This document shows positions 8,266 through 17,130 of a DNA stretch of 64,000 nt, one piece after another. Origin of the DNA: Frondihabitans australicus (lineage in GTDB: Bacteria > Actinomycetota > Actinomycetes > Actinomycetales > Microbacteriaceae); assembly GCF_003634555.1 (NCBI RefSeq), contig NZ_RBKS01000001.1, positions 1,550,001 to 1,614,000 on the forward strand. Reading direction: 5' to 3'. Under the pieces are notes generated by a model. That model had not been told where the DNA came from. It saw only the letters and a program-made list of their open reading frames with translations, and searched no databases. Every line of letters begins with the position of its first letter. The stretch's first letter is position 1. The translations under genes were made by a program, and so were the position numbers.

Positions 8266-9696
8266 CTACAGGCGGAACGTGGCCCTGGGGATCGCGTCGA
8301 CGAGGTCGCGCGCCACGCGCAGGGCGTCGTCCTCGGAGATCTGGTGCGTCGCGACGAGCGAGGCGAGGTACCCGGCGTCGACGCGGCGCGACATGTCGTG
8401 CCGCGCGGGGATCGAGCAGAACGCGCGCGTGTCGTCGATGAAGCCCGACGTCTTCGTGAAGCCGACCGAGTCGGTCACGGCCTCCCGGTAGCGCCGGATC
8501 GCCGACGGGGTGTCGATGAACCACCACGGCGCCCCCGCGTAGACCGACGGGTAGAAGCCCGCGAGCGGTGCGATCTCGCGCGAGAAGAGCGTCTCGTCGA
8601 CGGTGAAGAGGACGAGCCGAAACCGAGGTTGCGTGCCGAACGCCTCGAGCATCGGGCGCAGCGGCTCGGTGTACGTCGACGACACCAGCGGCAGGTCGTG
8701 ACCGGTGTCGGGCCCGAAGCGCTCGAAGGTGGGCCGGTGGTGATTCCGCAGCACGCCGGGGTGCAGCTGCATGACGAGCCCGTCGTCGGCGGCCATCGCG
8801 GCGCTCTGGAACAGCATCGTGTGCCGGTAGGCGACGGCCTCCGCGGGCGAGATGGACGCAGGATCGCGGAGCGCCCGCACGTGGATCGCCTCGGCGGCCG
8901 CCGCGTCGAGCGGCTCCGACCCCGCGTCGGGCACCCCGGTGTCGGTCGCGGTGGCCCCGTGACGCAGGAAGTGCTCCCGCCGTGCCCGCAGCGCGTCGAG
9001 GAGACCGGCGTGCGTCGACGTGTCGACGCCGGCGACCTCGCCGAGACGCGCCACGGCCTCCGCCCAGCCCGCCGACGACGGGTCGAAGTAGCGGTCGGCC
9101 CGGAAGGTCGGCACGACGCGCCCGGTGAACGACGGGTCGTCGCGCAGAGCGGCGTGCGCGGAGAGGTCGCTCACCGGGTCGTCGGTGGTGGCGAGCACCT
9201 CGATCCGGAACCGGTCGAAGAGCGCTCGCGGGCGCATCTCCGGCCGGGCGAGAGCGGCGGCCAGGGCGTCGTACTGCTCGTCGGCGTTCTCGGCGGACGG
9301 CTGCTCGGTGAGTCCGAAGACGTCGTGCAGCTCGGTCTCGAACCAGTAGCGCACCGGCGTGCCGAGGAACGTGTGCCAGTGCGAGGCCAGCGTGCGCCAG
9401 ATTTCACGGCCCGAGGAGGGCTCCGCTGCTCCTGCGCCCGGAGTCGGCCTCACCCCGAGCGACTCGAGCGGGACCCCCACCGCGTGCAGCAGGCGCAGCA
9501 CGTAGTGGTCGGGCGTGACGAGCAGGGCCGCAGGATCAGCGAAGGCCTCGTCGGCGACCAGCAGCCCCGCGTCGACATGCCCGTGCGGCGACAGGATCGG
9601 CGCGTCGGCGACCTCGGCGTACAGCTCGCGCGCGATGCGGAGCTCGGCGGGGTCGGCGGGCAGGAGCCGGTCGGGGTGGGGTGCGAGGGACGTCAT
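8266..9696 (-). CDS. uxaC: Glucuronate isomerase
   Basis: 476 aa, matching the usual 465-475 aa. UxaC interconverts D-glucuronate and D-fructuronate (and galacturonate/tagaturonate) in the cytosol. Family landmarks: the N-terminal metal-site segment ILSPHGHVDAGL, then DHYVLRLLHAVGV, RYWFETELHDVFGL, VVPTFRADRYF and FYPSVYAGAPWWFIDTPSAI near the C terminus. ATG 9696 is preceded by GAAAGG at suitable spacing; the longer frame to 9762 has no such site. It lies 71 bp after the LacI-type regulator on the same strand and faces the uxuB/manD operon, so the locus encodes three consecutive hexuronate steps. Confidence 0.93.
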   Translation of the reverse strand: MTSLAPHPDRLLPADPAELRIARELYAEVADAPILSPHGHVDAGLLVADEAFADPAALLVTPDHYVLRLLHAVGVPLESLGVRPTPGAGAAEPSSGREIWRTLASHWHTFLGTPVRYWFETELHDVFGLTEQPSAENADEQYDALAAALARPEMRPRALFDRFRIEVLATTDDPVSDLSAHAALRDDPSFTGRVVPTFRADRYFDPSSAGWAEAVARLGEVAGVDTSTHAGLLDALRARREHFLRHGATATDTGVPDAGSEPLDAAAAEAIHVRALRDPASISPAEAVAYRHTMLFQSAAMAADDGLVMQLHPGVLRNHHRPTFERFGPDTGHDLPLVSSTYTEPLRPMLEAFGTQPRFRLVLFTVDETLFSREIAPLAGFYPSVYAGAPWWFIDTPSAIRRYREAVTDSVGFTKTSGFIDDTRAFCSIPARHDMSRRVDAGYLASLVATHQISEDDALRVARDLVDAIPRATFRL

Positions 9697-9767
9697 CGTC
9701 GGACCTTTCGGGGTGGGCGGTCTACGGCAGGTGCGCCATCGGGCGGCGCACCTGGGGTTCACGGGGT

Positions 9768-10838
9768 TCAGCGGGCGGGCGCGGGGCCGGTGGTGGAGCG
9801 CACGGTCAGGGTGGTCGGCAGGAGCACGGAACGCCTCTCGGCCGAGGGTTCGTCACCGGACCCCGCGCCGCCGGCGGCGGCCGCGCCTGCGGCGGCGTCG
9901 GACGCGATCTTCGCCAGCAGCATCGACACGGCGACCTGGCCCGCACGTTGGATGGGAGCGTGGAGCGTGGTGAGCGGCGGGTTGCAGAAGTCGGCGCCGA
10001 AGATGTCGTCGCAGCCGACGATGCTGAGGCGCCCGGGGACGTCGACGCCGCGCTCGCGCAGGCGCTGCAGCATGCCGATGGCGATGAGGTCGTTGAAGAC
10101 GATGCAGCCGGTGGCGCCCGAGTTGAGGGCCGCGTCGGCCGCCACGACGCCGGCGGCCGTCGTCGGCGAGAACGGCCCGATGCGCCGGGGCACGATGCCG
10201 AAGCGCTCGGCGGCGCGCTCGAGCGCCTTCCAGCGGCGTTCGTTCGACCACGAGGTCGGCGGCCCGGAGACGTAGACGATGTCGCGGTGGCCGAGCGAGG
10301 CGAGGTGCTCCAGCGCCTGGCCGATGCCGCCGGGGGTGTCGATGAGGACGTTCGGCACGCCCTCTGGGCGCCGGTTGATGGCGACGAGCGGGATCCTGCG
10401 CGCGAAGGTGGCGAGGTCGGCGTCGGGCAGGCGCGACGCGGTGATGATGGCGCCGTCGGCGCTGGTGAGGAGCCCTCCGAGCGCGGCGGCCTCGAGCTCG
10501 CCGGACTCTTCCGTGTCGACGAGCAGCTGCGTGTAGCCGGCGGCCTTCAGCTGCATCTGCGTGCCGCGGATGATGTCGAAGTAGAACGGGTTCGTGATGT
10601 CGGAGACGAGGACCGCGATCGCCCTGGCCCGGGTCTGCGCCGCCGCTTTCGACCCTCGCGCCGGCACGTAGCCGATCTCGGCGGCGGCCTGCACGATGCG
10701 GGCGCGCGTCGCCGCATTGACGCGCTCGGGCGTCGCGAGGGCACGGGAGACGGTGGAGGGCGCGAGCCCGAGGCTGCGAGCGACATCGGTGATGGTCGCC
10801 GGCTTGCGTCTCGCGCCTTCGCGAACGGGGGTGGTCAT
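9768..10838 (-). CDS. LacI-family regulator of the hexuronate locus
   Basis: 356 aa. N-terminal HTH (residues about 14-60: ATITDVARSLGLAPSTVSRA with hinge helix GYVPARGSKAA), then a periplasmic-binding-protein-like effector domain (AIAVLVSDITNPFYFDIIRG ... LIAINRRPEGVPNVLIDTP-like reading ... SIVGCDDIFGADFCNPPLTT). TACGGT lies 6 nt before the ATG on the complement strand, so the message is probably leaderless. It is divergent from the ABC transporter operon, with an inverted repeat between them (10858-10895), and probably represses both directions. The inducer is probably a hexuronate or a derivative; this is inferred from context. Confidence 0.9.
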   Translation of the reverse strand: MTTPVREGARRKPATITDVARSLGLAPSTVSRALATPERVNAATRARIVQAAAEIGYVPARGSKAAAQTRARAIAVLVSDITNPFYFDIIRGTQMQLKAAGYTQLLVDTEESGELEAAALGGLLTSADGAIITASRLPDADLATFARRIPLVAINRRPEGVPNVLIDTPGGIGQALEHLASLGHRDIVYVSGPPTSWSNERRWKALERAAERFGIVPRRIGPFSPTTAAGVVAADAALNSGATGCIVFNDLIAIGMLQRLRERGVDVPGRLSIVGCDDIFGADFCNPPLTTLHAPIQRAGQVAVSMLLAKIASDAAAGAAAAGGAGSGDEPSAERRSVLLPTTLTVRSTTGPAPAR

Positions 10839-10857
10839 GGGCCGACCGTAGCAATGT

Positions 10858-10895
10858 TGGCAAATTAGTGGCAAAGGTTTGTCGCTAATTTGCCA
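10858..10895. promoter_or_regulatory. Divergent operator region, inverted TGGCAAATTAG/CTAATTTGCCA
   Basis: Arms of 11 nt at 10858-10868 and 10885-10895 match perfectly across a 16-nt spacer. The spacer carries a further TGGCAAAG. It lies between lacI (start 10838) and the binding-protein gene (start 10936), and precedes TAGGGT (10902), a likely -10 for the operon. The AT-rich arms stand out in this GC-rich sequence and suit a LacI-family dimer pair. Confidence 0.7.
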
Positions 10896-10935
10896 CGCTT
10901 CTAGGGTCGAAGCACCCGTTTCAAGGAGGAAACAG

Positions 10936-12294
10936 ATGAGAGCTCGCACCCTGGCGACCACGGTCGCCCTGGCCGCGGCCGTGAGTCTGGCGCTCGGGGG
11001 CTGCGCCGTCTCGAAGGGGGCCACGGTCCGCGCCGACGGCACCATCGACGGCACCGGCCAGACACTCAACGTGCTGGTGGGAATCGACACGGTCTACCCG
11101 AAGCAGCAGAAGCAGTGGCAGGCCGAGATGGCCAAGGAGTTCAAGAAGACCACCGGCGCGACACTCAAGTACGACACGTACGCGTCGGCGAACGACGAGC
11201 TCACCCGCATCCAGACCTCGGTCGTCTCGGGCCAGGGCCCCGACGTGTACAGCATCGGCACGACCTTCACGCCGACGGCCTACTCGCTCGGCGCCTTCGT
11301 GAAGCTCACCGCGAAGGACTGGAACTCGATCGGTGGCCGCGCGAAGTTCGAGCAGGCCAGCCTCGGCATCTCCGGTCCGAGCCAGAAGGAGCAGATCGGC
11401 ATCCCGGTCGCCTCTCGTCCATTCGTCATGGCCTACAACAAAGAGCTGCTGGCGAAGGCCGGCATCTCGAAGCCGGCGACCACGTGGGACCAGTTCGCGG
11501 CTCAGGCGAAGAAGCTGACCGGCCACGGCGTCTACGGCATCGCGACCGACTACGCCGACGGCTTCGACCCGTACAAGTTCACCTGGGCGATGAGCCTCCA
11601 GTCGGGCAACCCGGTCGTGTCGAAGGCCGGGAAGGCCACGATCGACGACGCGACGATGGTGAAGGCGTATCAGACCTACTTCGGCTGGCTCACGAAAGAC
11701 CACTCCGTCGACCCGGCCGCCGTCGGCTGGAACGGCGCCCAGGCCCTCGCCGCGTTCGCCGACGGCAAGGCGGCGTACCTCCCGATGACCACGGCGGCGT
11801 CGGCGCCCTCGCTCAACCAGTCGAAGGTGAAGGGCAAGTACGCCTACGCCGTGATGCCGACGGTGCCTCCAGGAGCAAGCACGCTCCCGTCCCAGGGTCG
11901 GGCCGCCGCCAGCATCCTCTCCGGCGACAACGTCGTGGTCGCCAACTACTCGAAGAATCAGGCCCTGGCGTTCGCCTACGTGAAGCAGGTCACCGCCGAG
12001 CAGGAGCAGCTCGACTTCTACAAGACCTTCGGCCAGCTGCCGACGAACGCTGCCGCCGCGGCCCAGCTCGAGAAGAGCGACCCGACGCTGAAGCCCGTCG
12101 TGCGGGCCGGCAAGCAGTCGATCGCCACGCCGTTCACCGGCGCGTGGAGCGACATCCAGCTCGCGCTCGTGAACATCAACACGCAGCTGATCCCGTCCCT
12201 CAAGAAGGGCAGCGTGTCGACCTCGCAGCTGAAGTCCCAGCTGAAGACGGCGCAGCAGGCTGCCGACTCCTCCCTCGCGCAGCAGCAGCAGTAG
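10936..12294 (+). CDS. Sugar ABC transporter substrate-binding lipoprotein
   Basis: 452 aa. Signal peptide MRARTLATTVALAAAVSLAL ends in a lipobox LGGC (Cys at about residue 23), so it is a membrane-anchored extracellular protein. The body is a family 1 solute-binding protein: EFKKTTGATLKYDTYASAND, QTSVVSGQGPDVYSIGT and ALLAKAGISKPATTWDQFA-like segments. Start ATG 10936 has AAGGAGG 8-9 nt upstream. It is the first gene of the operon to 19872. Its ligand is probably a hexuronate-containing saccharide, inferred from the downstream enzymes. Confidence 0.9.
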   Translation: MRARTLATTVALAAAVSLALGGCAVSKGATVRADGTIDGTGQTLNVLVGIDTVYPKQQKQWQAEMAKEFKKTTGATLKYDTYASANDELTRIQTSVVSGQGPDVYSIGTTFTPTAYSLGAFVKLTAKDWNSIGGRAKFEQASLGISGPSQKEQIGIPVASRPFVMAYNKELLAKAGISKPATTWDQFAAQAKKLTGHGVYGIATDYADGFDPYKFTWAMSLQSGNPVVSKAGKATIDDATMVKAYQTYFGWLTKDHSVDPAAVGWNGAQALAAFADGKAAYLPMTTAASAPSLNQSKVKGKYAYAVMPTVPPGASTLPSQGRAAASILSGDNVVVANYSKNQALAFAYVKQVTAEQEQLDFYKTFGQLPTNAAAAAQLEKSDPTLKPVVRAGKQSIATPFTGAWSDIQLALVNINTQLIPSLKKGSVSTSQLKSQLKTAQQAADSSLAQQQQ

Positions 12295-12349
12295 CCGCGC
12301 GACCGTCCGATCACCACAGGCAGACTCCCCACCCAGAGAGGCGACGACG

Positions 12350-13333
12350 ATGACGACATCGCTCCACCCCACCACCTCGGCACCACCGCGAGCCGGGCGC
12401 CCCGCCGACGGCGCACCTCGCGGCCGGCGGCTGAGTGAACGCGGCAGGCCGCTGTGGATGCTCCTCCCCGGCGGCATCCTCATGGCCGTCGTCATCGGCG
12501 TGCCGCTGATCATCGGCGTCGTGCTGTCGCTGCTCGACCTCAACGCCTACACGCTGCGGCAGTGGGTCTCGGCCCCGTTCGTCGGGCTCGAGAACTACGT
12601 CGAGGCCCTGGCGCAGTCGGGCCTCGTCCGCTCGATCGGCATCAGCGTCAGCTTCGCGCTCATCGTGACCGCGATCACCCTGCCCATCGGCGTCATCGCG
12701 GCCATCGCGACGCAGAACGCGTTCCGAGGCCGGGCCGTCGTCCGCTCCCTCTTCCTGATCCCGTACGTGCTGCCCCAGTTCGTGACCGCGACGGTGTGGC
12801 GCACGATCCTGCAGCCCGACGGCATCGCCAACCACCTGCTCGGCGGGCTCGGCATCGACGGCGGGCTCTGGCTGAACGGTCCGAAGGCGTACTGGGCGCT
12901 GGTCGGCGTCGCGATCTGGATGTCGTGGCCGTTCATCTACCTGCTCACCCTCGCCGGCCTGCAGGCGGTCGAGACCGAGGTGCACGAGGCTGCCGCTCTC
13001 GACGGCGCCCTGTGGTGGGCGAAGCTGCGCTACGTGATCCTGCCCTACCTCAAGGGGCCGATCTCGCTGGCGATCATCATCGGGATCCTGCACGCCATCA
13101 ACGACTTCACCCTGCCGTTCGTGCTGTTCGGCGTGCCGACGCCCGACAACGTGCAGGTGCTGCCGGTGCTCACCTACATCGAGAGCTTCCAGAGCTTCCG
13201 CTTCGGGCTCTCGGCCGCGATGGCGATCGTGTCGCTCGTGATCGTCGCCATCCCCCTGTTCGTCTACCTCCGCGCCGTCCGGCTCGACTCGGGCACCGAC
13301 GCCGCGGAGTCCGTGAAGGAGGTCCAGGCATGA
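12350..13333 (+). CDS. Sugar ABC transporter permease (MalF/UgpA type)
   Basis: 327 aa with six predicted membrane helices after a 35-residue basic/proline-rich cytosolic N terminus. The EAA loop that contacts the ATPase is ETEVHEAAALDGALWWAKLR followed by YVILPYLKGPI. GAGAGG precedes the ATG. It overlaps the next permease by ATGA. No ATPase gene accompanies the operon, so a shared MsiK/UgpC-type ATPase encoded elsewhere is expected. Confidence 0.9.
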   Translation: MTTSLHPTTSAPPRAGRPADGAPRGRRLSERGRPLWMLLPGGILMAVVIGVPLIIGVVLSLLDLNAYTLRQWVSAPFVGLENYVEALAQSGLVRSIGISVSFALIVTAITLPIGVIAAIATQNAFRGRAVVRSLFLIPYVLPQFVTATVWRTILQPDGIANHLLGGLGIDGGLWLNGPKAYWALVGVAIWMSWPFIYLLTLAGLQAVETEVHEAAALDGALWWAKLRYVILPYLKGPISLAIIIGILHAINDFTLPFVLFGVPTPDNVQVLPVLTYIESFQSFRFGLSAAMAIVSLVIVAIPLFVYLRAVRLDSGTDAAESVKEVQA

Positions 13334-14253
13334 CCGCGACCCAGGCCATCCGGGTGCGCGAGCACCCCGCACCCCGCCGCGCGCGCCGACGCGATCGCAG
13401 CGCCGAGATCACGCGGCTCCTGCCGAGGCCCCTGCTCGTGATCGTGATCGCCGTGCTGCTCGTCGTCACGCTGATCCCGGTCGTCTACATCCTGCTCTCC
13501 AGCGTCAACTCCGACGTGGGCGTGGCCCGCGGCGAGTTCCTGCCATCGTCGTTCACGCTGGCGCACTACTCCGAGATCTGGACCACCGTCGCGCTCGGCC
13601 GCGGCCTCGTCAACAGCGTCGTGGTCGCAGGATCCGTCGCGATCGTCTGCGCCTTCGTCGCCGTCGCGACCGCCTACGTGCTCGTCCGATACGAGTTCCG
13701 CGGCCGGCTCACCTTCCTGCGCGCCCTGCTCGCGCTGCAGTCGATCCCGGGAACGCTGCTCCTGCTGCCGGTGTTCGTCATGTTCTCGAGCATCGCCTCG
13801 GCGACGGGCGTTCAGATCGTCGGGACGCGGTGGGGCCTGTTCATCACGTACCTCACGTTCGCCCTGCCGTTCTCGACCTGGGTGATGGTGACGTACCTCC
13901 GCGGCCTCCCGAAGGAGCTCGAGGAGGCCGCGCGGATCGACGGTGCGTCGTCGTGGCGGATCCTCACCCGGATCGTGCTGCCGCTGTCATGGCCCGGAGT
14001 CGTGGTGTCGGGGATCTTCGCGTTCCTCCTCGGCTGGAACGACGTGCTCTTCGCCTCGATCATGACCACACCCGACTCCCGCACCGCCGCCGTGGCACTG
14101 CAGGTGTTCGGCGCAGCCCAGGAGGGAGGCGCACTGCCCGTCTACGGGCAGATGATGGCGGCCGCGCTCGTGTGCGCCGTGCCCGTCGTCGTCCTCTATC
14201 TCGTCTTCCAGCGCTACCTCGTCGGTGGCCTCACAGCAGGAGGGGTCAAATGA
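13330..14253 (+). CDS. Sugar ABC transporter permease (MalG/UgpE type)
   Basis: 307 aa; ATG 13330 overlaps the previous stop (ATGA), indicating translational coupling. An Arg-rich N terminus is followed by six membrane helices. The EAA motif reads LPKELEEAARIDGASSWRIL then TRIVLPLSWPGVV, typical of the second permease of CUT1 importers. It forms the transmembrane pore with the preceding permease. Confidence 0.9.
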   Translation: MTATQAIRVREHPAPRRARRRDRSAEITRLLPRPLLVIVIAVLLVVTLIPVVYILLSSVNSDVGVARGEFLPSSFTLAHYSEIWTTVALGRGLVNSVVVAGSVAIVCAFVAVATAYVLVRYEFRGRLTFLRALLALQSIPGTLLLLPVFVMFSSIASATGVQIVGTRWGLFITYLTFALPFSTWVMVTYLRGLPKELEEAARIDGASSWRILTRIVLPLSWPGVVVSGIFAFLLGWNDVLFASIMTTPDSRTAAVALQVFGAAQEGGALPVYGQMMAAALVCAVPVVVLYLVFQRYLVGGLTAGGVK

Positions 14254-15107
14254 CCACAACCCAGTCCACACGCACTCTCACCTGGACCCTCTCGGGCTTC
14301 GGCGACGAGATCGACCACGACCCCGAGGTCCAGACGGCCGTGCTGTCGTCGCTCGGCGCCCGCCACATCGAGGTCCGCGGGGCCTGGGGCACCAACATCG
14401 TCGACCTCGACGAGACTCAGCTGCGAGCGCTGGGGGCCGTGTTCGAGCGACGCGGATTCTCGGTGTCGGCGATCGCCTCGCCCATCGGCAAGGTGCCGGT
14501 CGCGGATCCTGCGGCCGACGAGGTCGCCAGACTCGAACGGGCGGTGCGGGCGGCCCACACTCTCGGCTCGGAGTACATCCGCGTGTTCTCGTTCTACCCG
14601 GCTGCCGGCCAGGACGCCGACGAGATCCGCGAGCCGGTCATGGAGCGCATGCGCCTGCTCGCCGACGTCGCCGAGCGCGAGGGCGTGACGCTCCTGCACG
14701 AGAACGAGAAGGAGATCTTCGGCGACATCCCGCGGCGCGTCCTCGACATCGTCACCACGGTCGACTCCCCCGCCCTCCGCCTCGCCTGGGACAACGCGAA
14801 CTTCGTCCAGTGCGGCGTCAAGCCGTTCACCGAGGCGTGGCCGCTGCTGCACGAGTACGTCGACTACCTCCAGGTGAAGGACGCCCTGTTCGCCACCGGC
14901 GAGGTCGTCCCCGCCGGGCTCGGCGACGGAGAGCTGCTCGAGACCGTCACAGCGCTGCGCGACCGCGGCTACAACGGCTTCGCCTCGCTCGAGCCCCACC
15001 TCGCCGACACGAACTCCCTCGGCGGATTCTCGGGCCCCGCCGAGTTCGGCCGGGCCGCCCGCGCCTTCCGCACCCTCACCGATCAGATCGGAGTCATCAC
15101 CGCATGA
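14250..15107 (+). CDS. Sugar phosphate isomerase/epimerase-like TIM-barrel protein 1
   Basis: 285 aa. Start ATG 14250 overlaps the permease stop, with AGGAGGGG upstream. Xylose-isomerase-like TIM barrel (AP_endonuc_2 superfamily). Expected metal ligands: Glu in LLHENEKEIFGD, Asp in LAWDNANFVQC, Glu in SLEPHLAD. The usual HVKD strand is YLQVKDALF, so Gln replaces the common His. Members include IolE/IolI-type and 3-keto-sugar beta-eliminating or hydrating enzymes. Neighbour to a Gfo/Idh dehydrogenase and a second barrel protein, so it may act on a 3-keto-sugar intermediate (inference). Confidence 0.82.
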   Translation: MTTTQSTRTLTWTLSGFGDEIDHDPEVQTAVLSSLGARHIEVRGAWGTNIVDLDETQLRALGAVFERRGFSVSAIASPIGKVPVADPAADEVARLERAVRAAHTLGSEYIRVFSFYPAAGQDADEIREPVMERMRLLADVAEREGVTLLHENEKEIFGDIPRRVLDIVTTVDSPALRLAWDNANFVQCGVKPFTEAWPLLHEYVDYLQVKDALFATGEVVPAGLGDGELLETVTALRDRGYNGFASLEPHLADTNSLGGFSGPAEFGRAARAFRTLTDQIGVITA

Positions 15108-16258
15108 GCACCCCCACCCTCCACGTCGCCGTCGTCGGCTGCGGCGTCATCGGCCGCCACCACGCCCGCGTCATCACCGCCCACGAGGGCCTCACCGTGA
15201 CGGCCGCCGTCGACGCCGTCCTTCCCGCCGCGACAGCCCTCGCCGACGAGGCGCAGGCCGCAGGAGTCGCGCGGCCCGCCGTCGCCGCCACCCTCGAGGC
15301 CGCTCTCGACGAGGCCGAGGTCGACCTCGTCGTCATCTGCTCGCCGTCGGGCCTCCACGTCCAGCTCGCCGAGACGGCCCTGGCCGCCGGCCGCCACGTC
15401 GTCATCGAGAAGCCCCTCGACGTGAGCGTCGCCCGCGCCCGCCAGATCGCAGGCCTCGCCCGCGACGCCGCGACGCGCGGCCTCGTCGTCTCCGTGATCA
15501 GCCAGCACCGCTTCGATCCGGCGAACGCGCTCGTCGCGCGGGCCGCCCACGACGGCACCTTCGGCCGCGTCACCTCCGGCGTCGCGTCGATCGGCTGGTG
15601 GCGGAGCCAGGACTACTACGACTCGGGCGAGTGGCGCGGCACCTGGGCGCTCGACGGCGGCGGCGCCGTCATGAACCAGGGCGTCCACACGGTCGACCTG
15701 CTCGTCTGGATGCTCGGCCGACCGGTCGAGATCACCGCCCAGACCGGGCTCGTCGCCCACGAGCGCGTCGAGGTCGAGGACGTCGCCGTCGCCACGATCC
15801 GCTTCGAGTCGGGCGCACTTGCCGTCGTCCACGCCACGACAGCCGCCTACCCCGGCGACCTCACCCGGATCCAGGTGCACGGCGACCGCGGCACCGGCGT
15901 CGTCACCGACGACCGGCTCGAGTACTTCCACGCGGCACCCCGCGACGTCGAGATGGGCATCCAGGGCTCGCTCGACAAGGCCAACCAGGCGGCAGGGCTC
16001 CTGCCCGACGACCAGATGGTCGGCGGTCCGGCCGAGGCCGACCACTTCCTGCGCGGTCACTCGCGCCAGTACGACGACATCGTCGCCGCGATCCGCGAGG
16101 GTCGAGCCCCCGGTGTGACCGTCGACGACGCCCTGCTGTCGCTCGCCACGGTGAAGTCGATCTACGTCGCGGCGACGCTCGGGCGCCCCGTGCGCGTCGA
16201 CGACGTCCTCACCGGTGTGCTCGACGACCAGGCCGTCACGGTGGGAGCCCACGCATGA
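15104..16258 (+). CDS. Gfo/Idh/MocA-family dehydrogenase
   Basis: 384 aa. Rossmann motif VAVVGCGVIGRHHARVI at residues 7-23; the EKP motif (HVVIEKPLDVSV, around 100) binds cofactor and substrate; the catalytic region is GGAVMNQGVHTVDLLVWMLG. ATG 15104 overlaps the previous stop. A hexuronate or hexosyl substrate is likely from context; many relatives oxidise C3 of sugars. Being placed between two TIM-barrel isomerase-like genes suggests an oxidation, elimination/hydration and reduction cycle. Confidence 0.86.
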   Translation: MSTPTLHVAVVGCGVIGRHHARVITAHEGLTVTAAVDAVLPAATALADEAQAAGVARPAVAATLEAALDEAEVDLVVICSPSGLHVQLAETALAAGRHVVIEKPLDVSVARARQIAGLARDAATRGLVVSVISQHRFDPANALVARAAHDGTFGRVTSGVASIGWWRSQDYYDSGEWRGTWALDGGGAVMNQGVHTVDLLVWMLGRPVEITAQTGLVAHERVEVEDVAVATIRFESGALAVVHATTAAYPGDLTRIQVHGDRGTGVVTDDRLEYFHAAPRDVEMGIQGSLDKANQAAGLLPDDQMVGGPAEADHFLRGHSRQYDDIVAAIREGRAPGVTVDDALLSLATVKSIYVAATLGRPVRVDDVLTGVLDDQAVTVGAHA

Positions 16259-17130
16259 GGTTCTCCGTCTTCACCGCGTCGACCCCCGAGTGGACGCCCG
16301 CCGAGGTCGTCGCGAACCTCAAAGAGCAGGGCTGGGACGGCGTCGAGTGGCGTGTCGTCGACCAGCCGGCCGCGGCCCCGTCGTCCGACGGCACCGCCGC
16401 GGTCGGGTTCTGGGCGGGCAATCGTGCCACGTGGCCGCTGACGGGGCTCGAGGAGAGCGTTCCCGAGATCCTGCGCCTCACACGCGAAGCGGGCCTTGGG
16501 ATGTCGGGCATCGGCGGCTACGCGCAGGCCTCCGACCACGAGAACGTCGAGCGGATGCTCGCGGCGACGGCGGCGCTCGGAGCCGGCCAGGTGCGGGTCA
16601 CGATGCCGCGCACCGACACTGGCGAGGACTACCCGTCGGTGTTCGCACGCACGCGTGCCGACCTGGAGTGGGTGGTCTCGCGCGCCGCCGAGCACGGCGT
16701 CAAGGCGCTCGTCGAGCTGCACCACGAGACCATCACCCCGTCGGCGTCGGCCGCGAGGCGGCTGCTCGAGGGGCTCGACCCGGCGCACGTCGGGGCGATC
16801 CACGACCTCGGCAATCTGGTCAACGAGGGCTTCGAGAACCACCGCGCCGCCTTCGAGCTGCTCGGCGACTACCTCGCCCACGTGCACGTCAAGAACGCCC
16901 GCTGGGTGACTGACGGCTCGCGTCGTGACGACGGGTCACTCGTGTGGCGGCACGAGTGGGCCACTCTGCGAGACGGCCAGGCCGACGTCGGGCGGTACCT
17001 CACCGACCTGCGCGAGCACGGGTACGACGGATGGGTGACCCTCGAGGACTTCTCGACCGACCTCCCGCTCGCCGACCGCACGCGCGACAACCTCGCCTGG
17101 CTGCACTCGCTCGTGGGTGCGAATGCCTGA
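16255..17130 (+). CDS. Sugar phosphate isomerase/epimerase-like TIM-barrel protein 2
   Basis: 291 aa, ATG overlapping the previous stop. MRFSVFTASTPEWTPAEVVA opens a TIM barrel. Metal-site candidates are Glu/His in ALVELHHETITPS, Asp in VGAIHDLGNLVNEG, His in YLAHVHVKNARWV and Glu in WVTLEDFSTD. Unlike the first barrel protein it keeps the conventional His before V-K. It shares little sequence with that protein, so the two probably catalyse different steps. Same operon; role otherwise unknown. Confidence 0.82.
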   Translation: MRFSVFTASTPEWTPAEVVANLKEQGWDGVEWRVVDQPAAAPSSDGTAAVGFWAGNRATWPLTGLEESVPEILRLTREAGLGMSGIGGYAQASDHENVERMLAATAALGAGQVRVTMPRTDTGEDYPSVFARTRADLEWVVSRAAEHGVKALVELHHETITPSASAARRLLEGLDPAHVGAIHDLGNLVNEGFENHRAAFELLGDYLAHVHVKNARWVTDGSRRDDGSLVWRHEWATLRDGQADVGRYLTDLREHGYDGWVTLEDFSTDLPLADRTRDNLAWLHSLVGANA

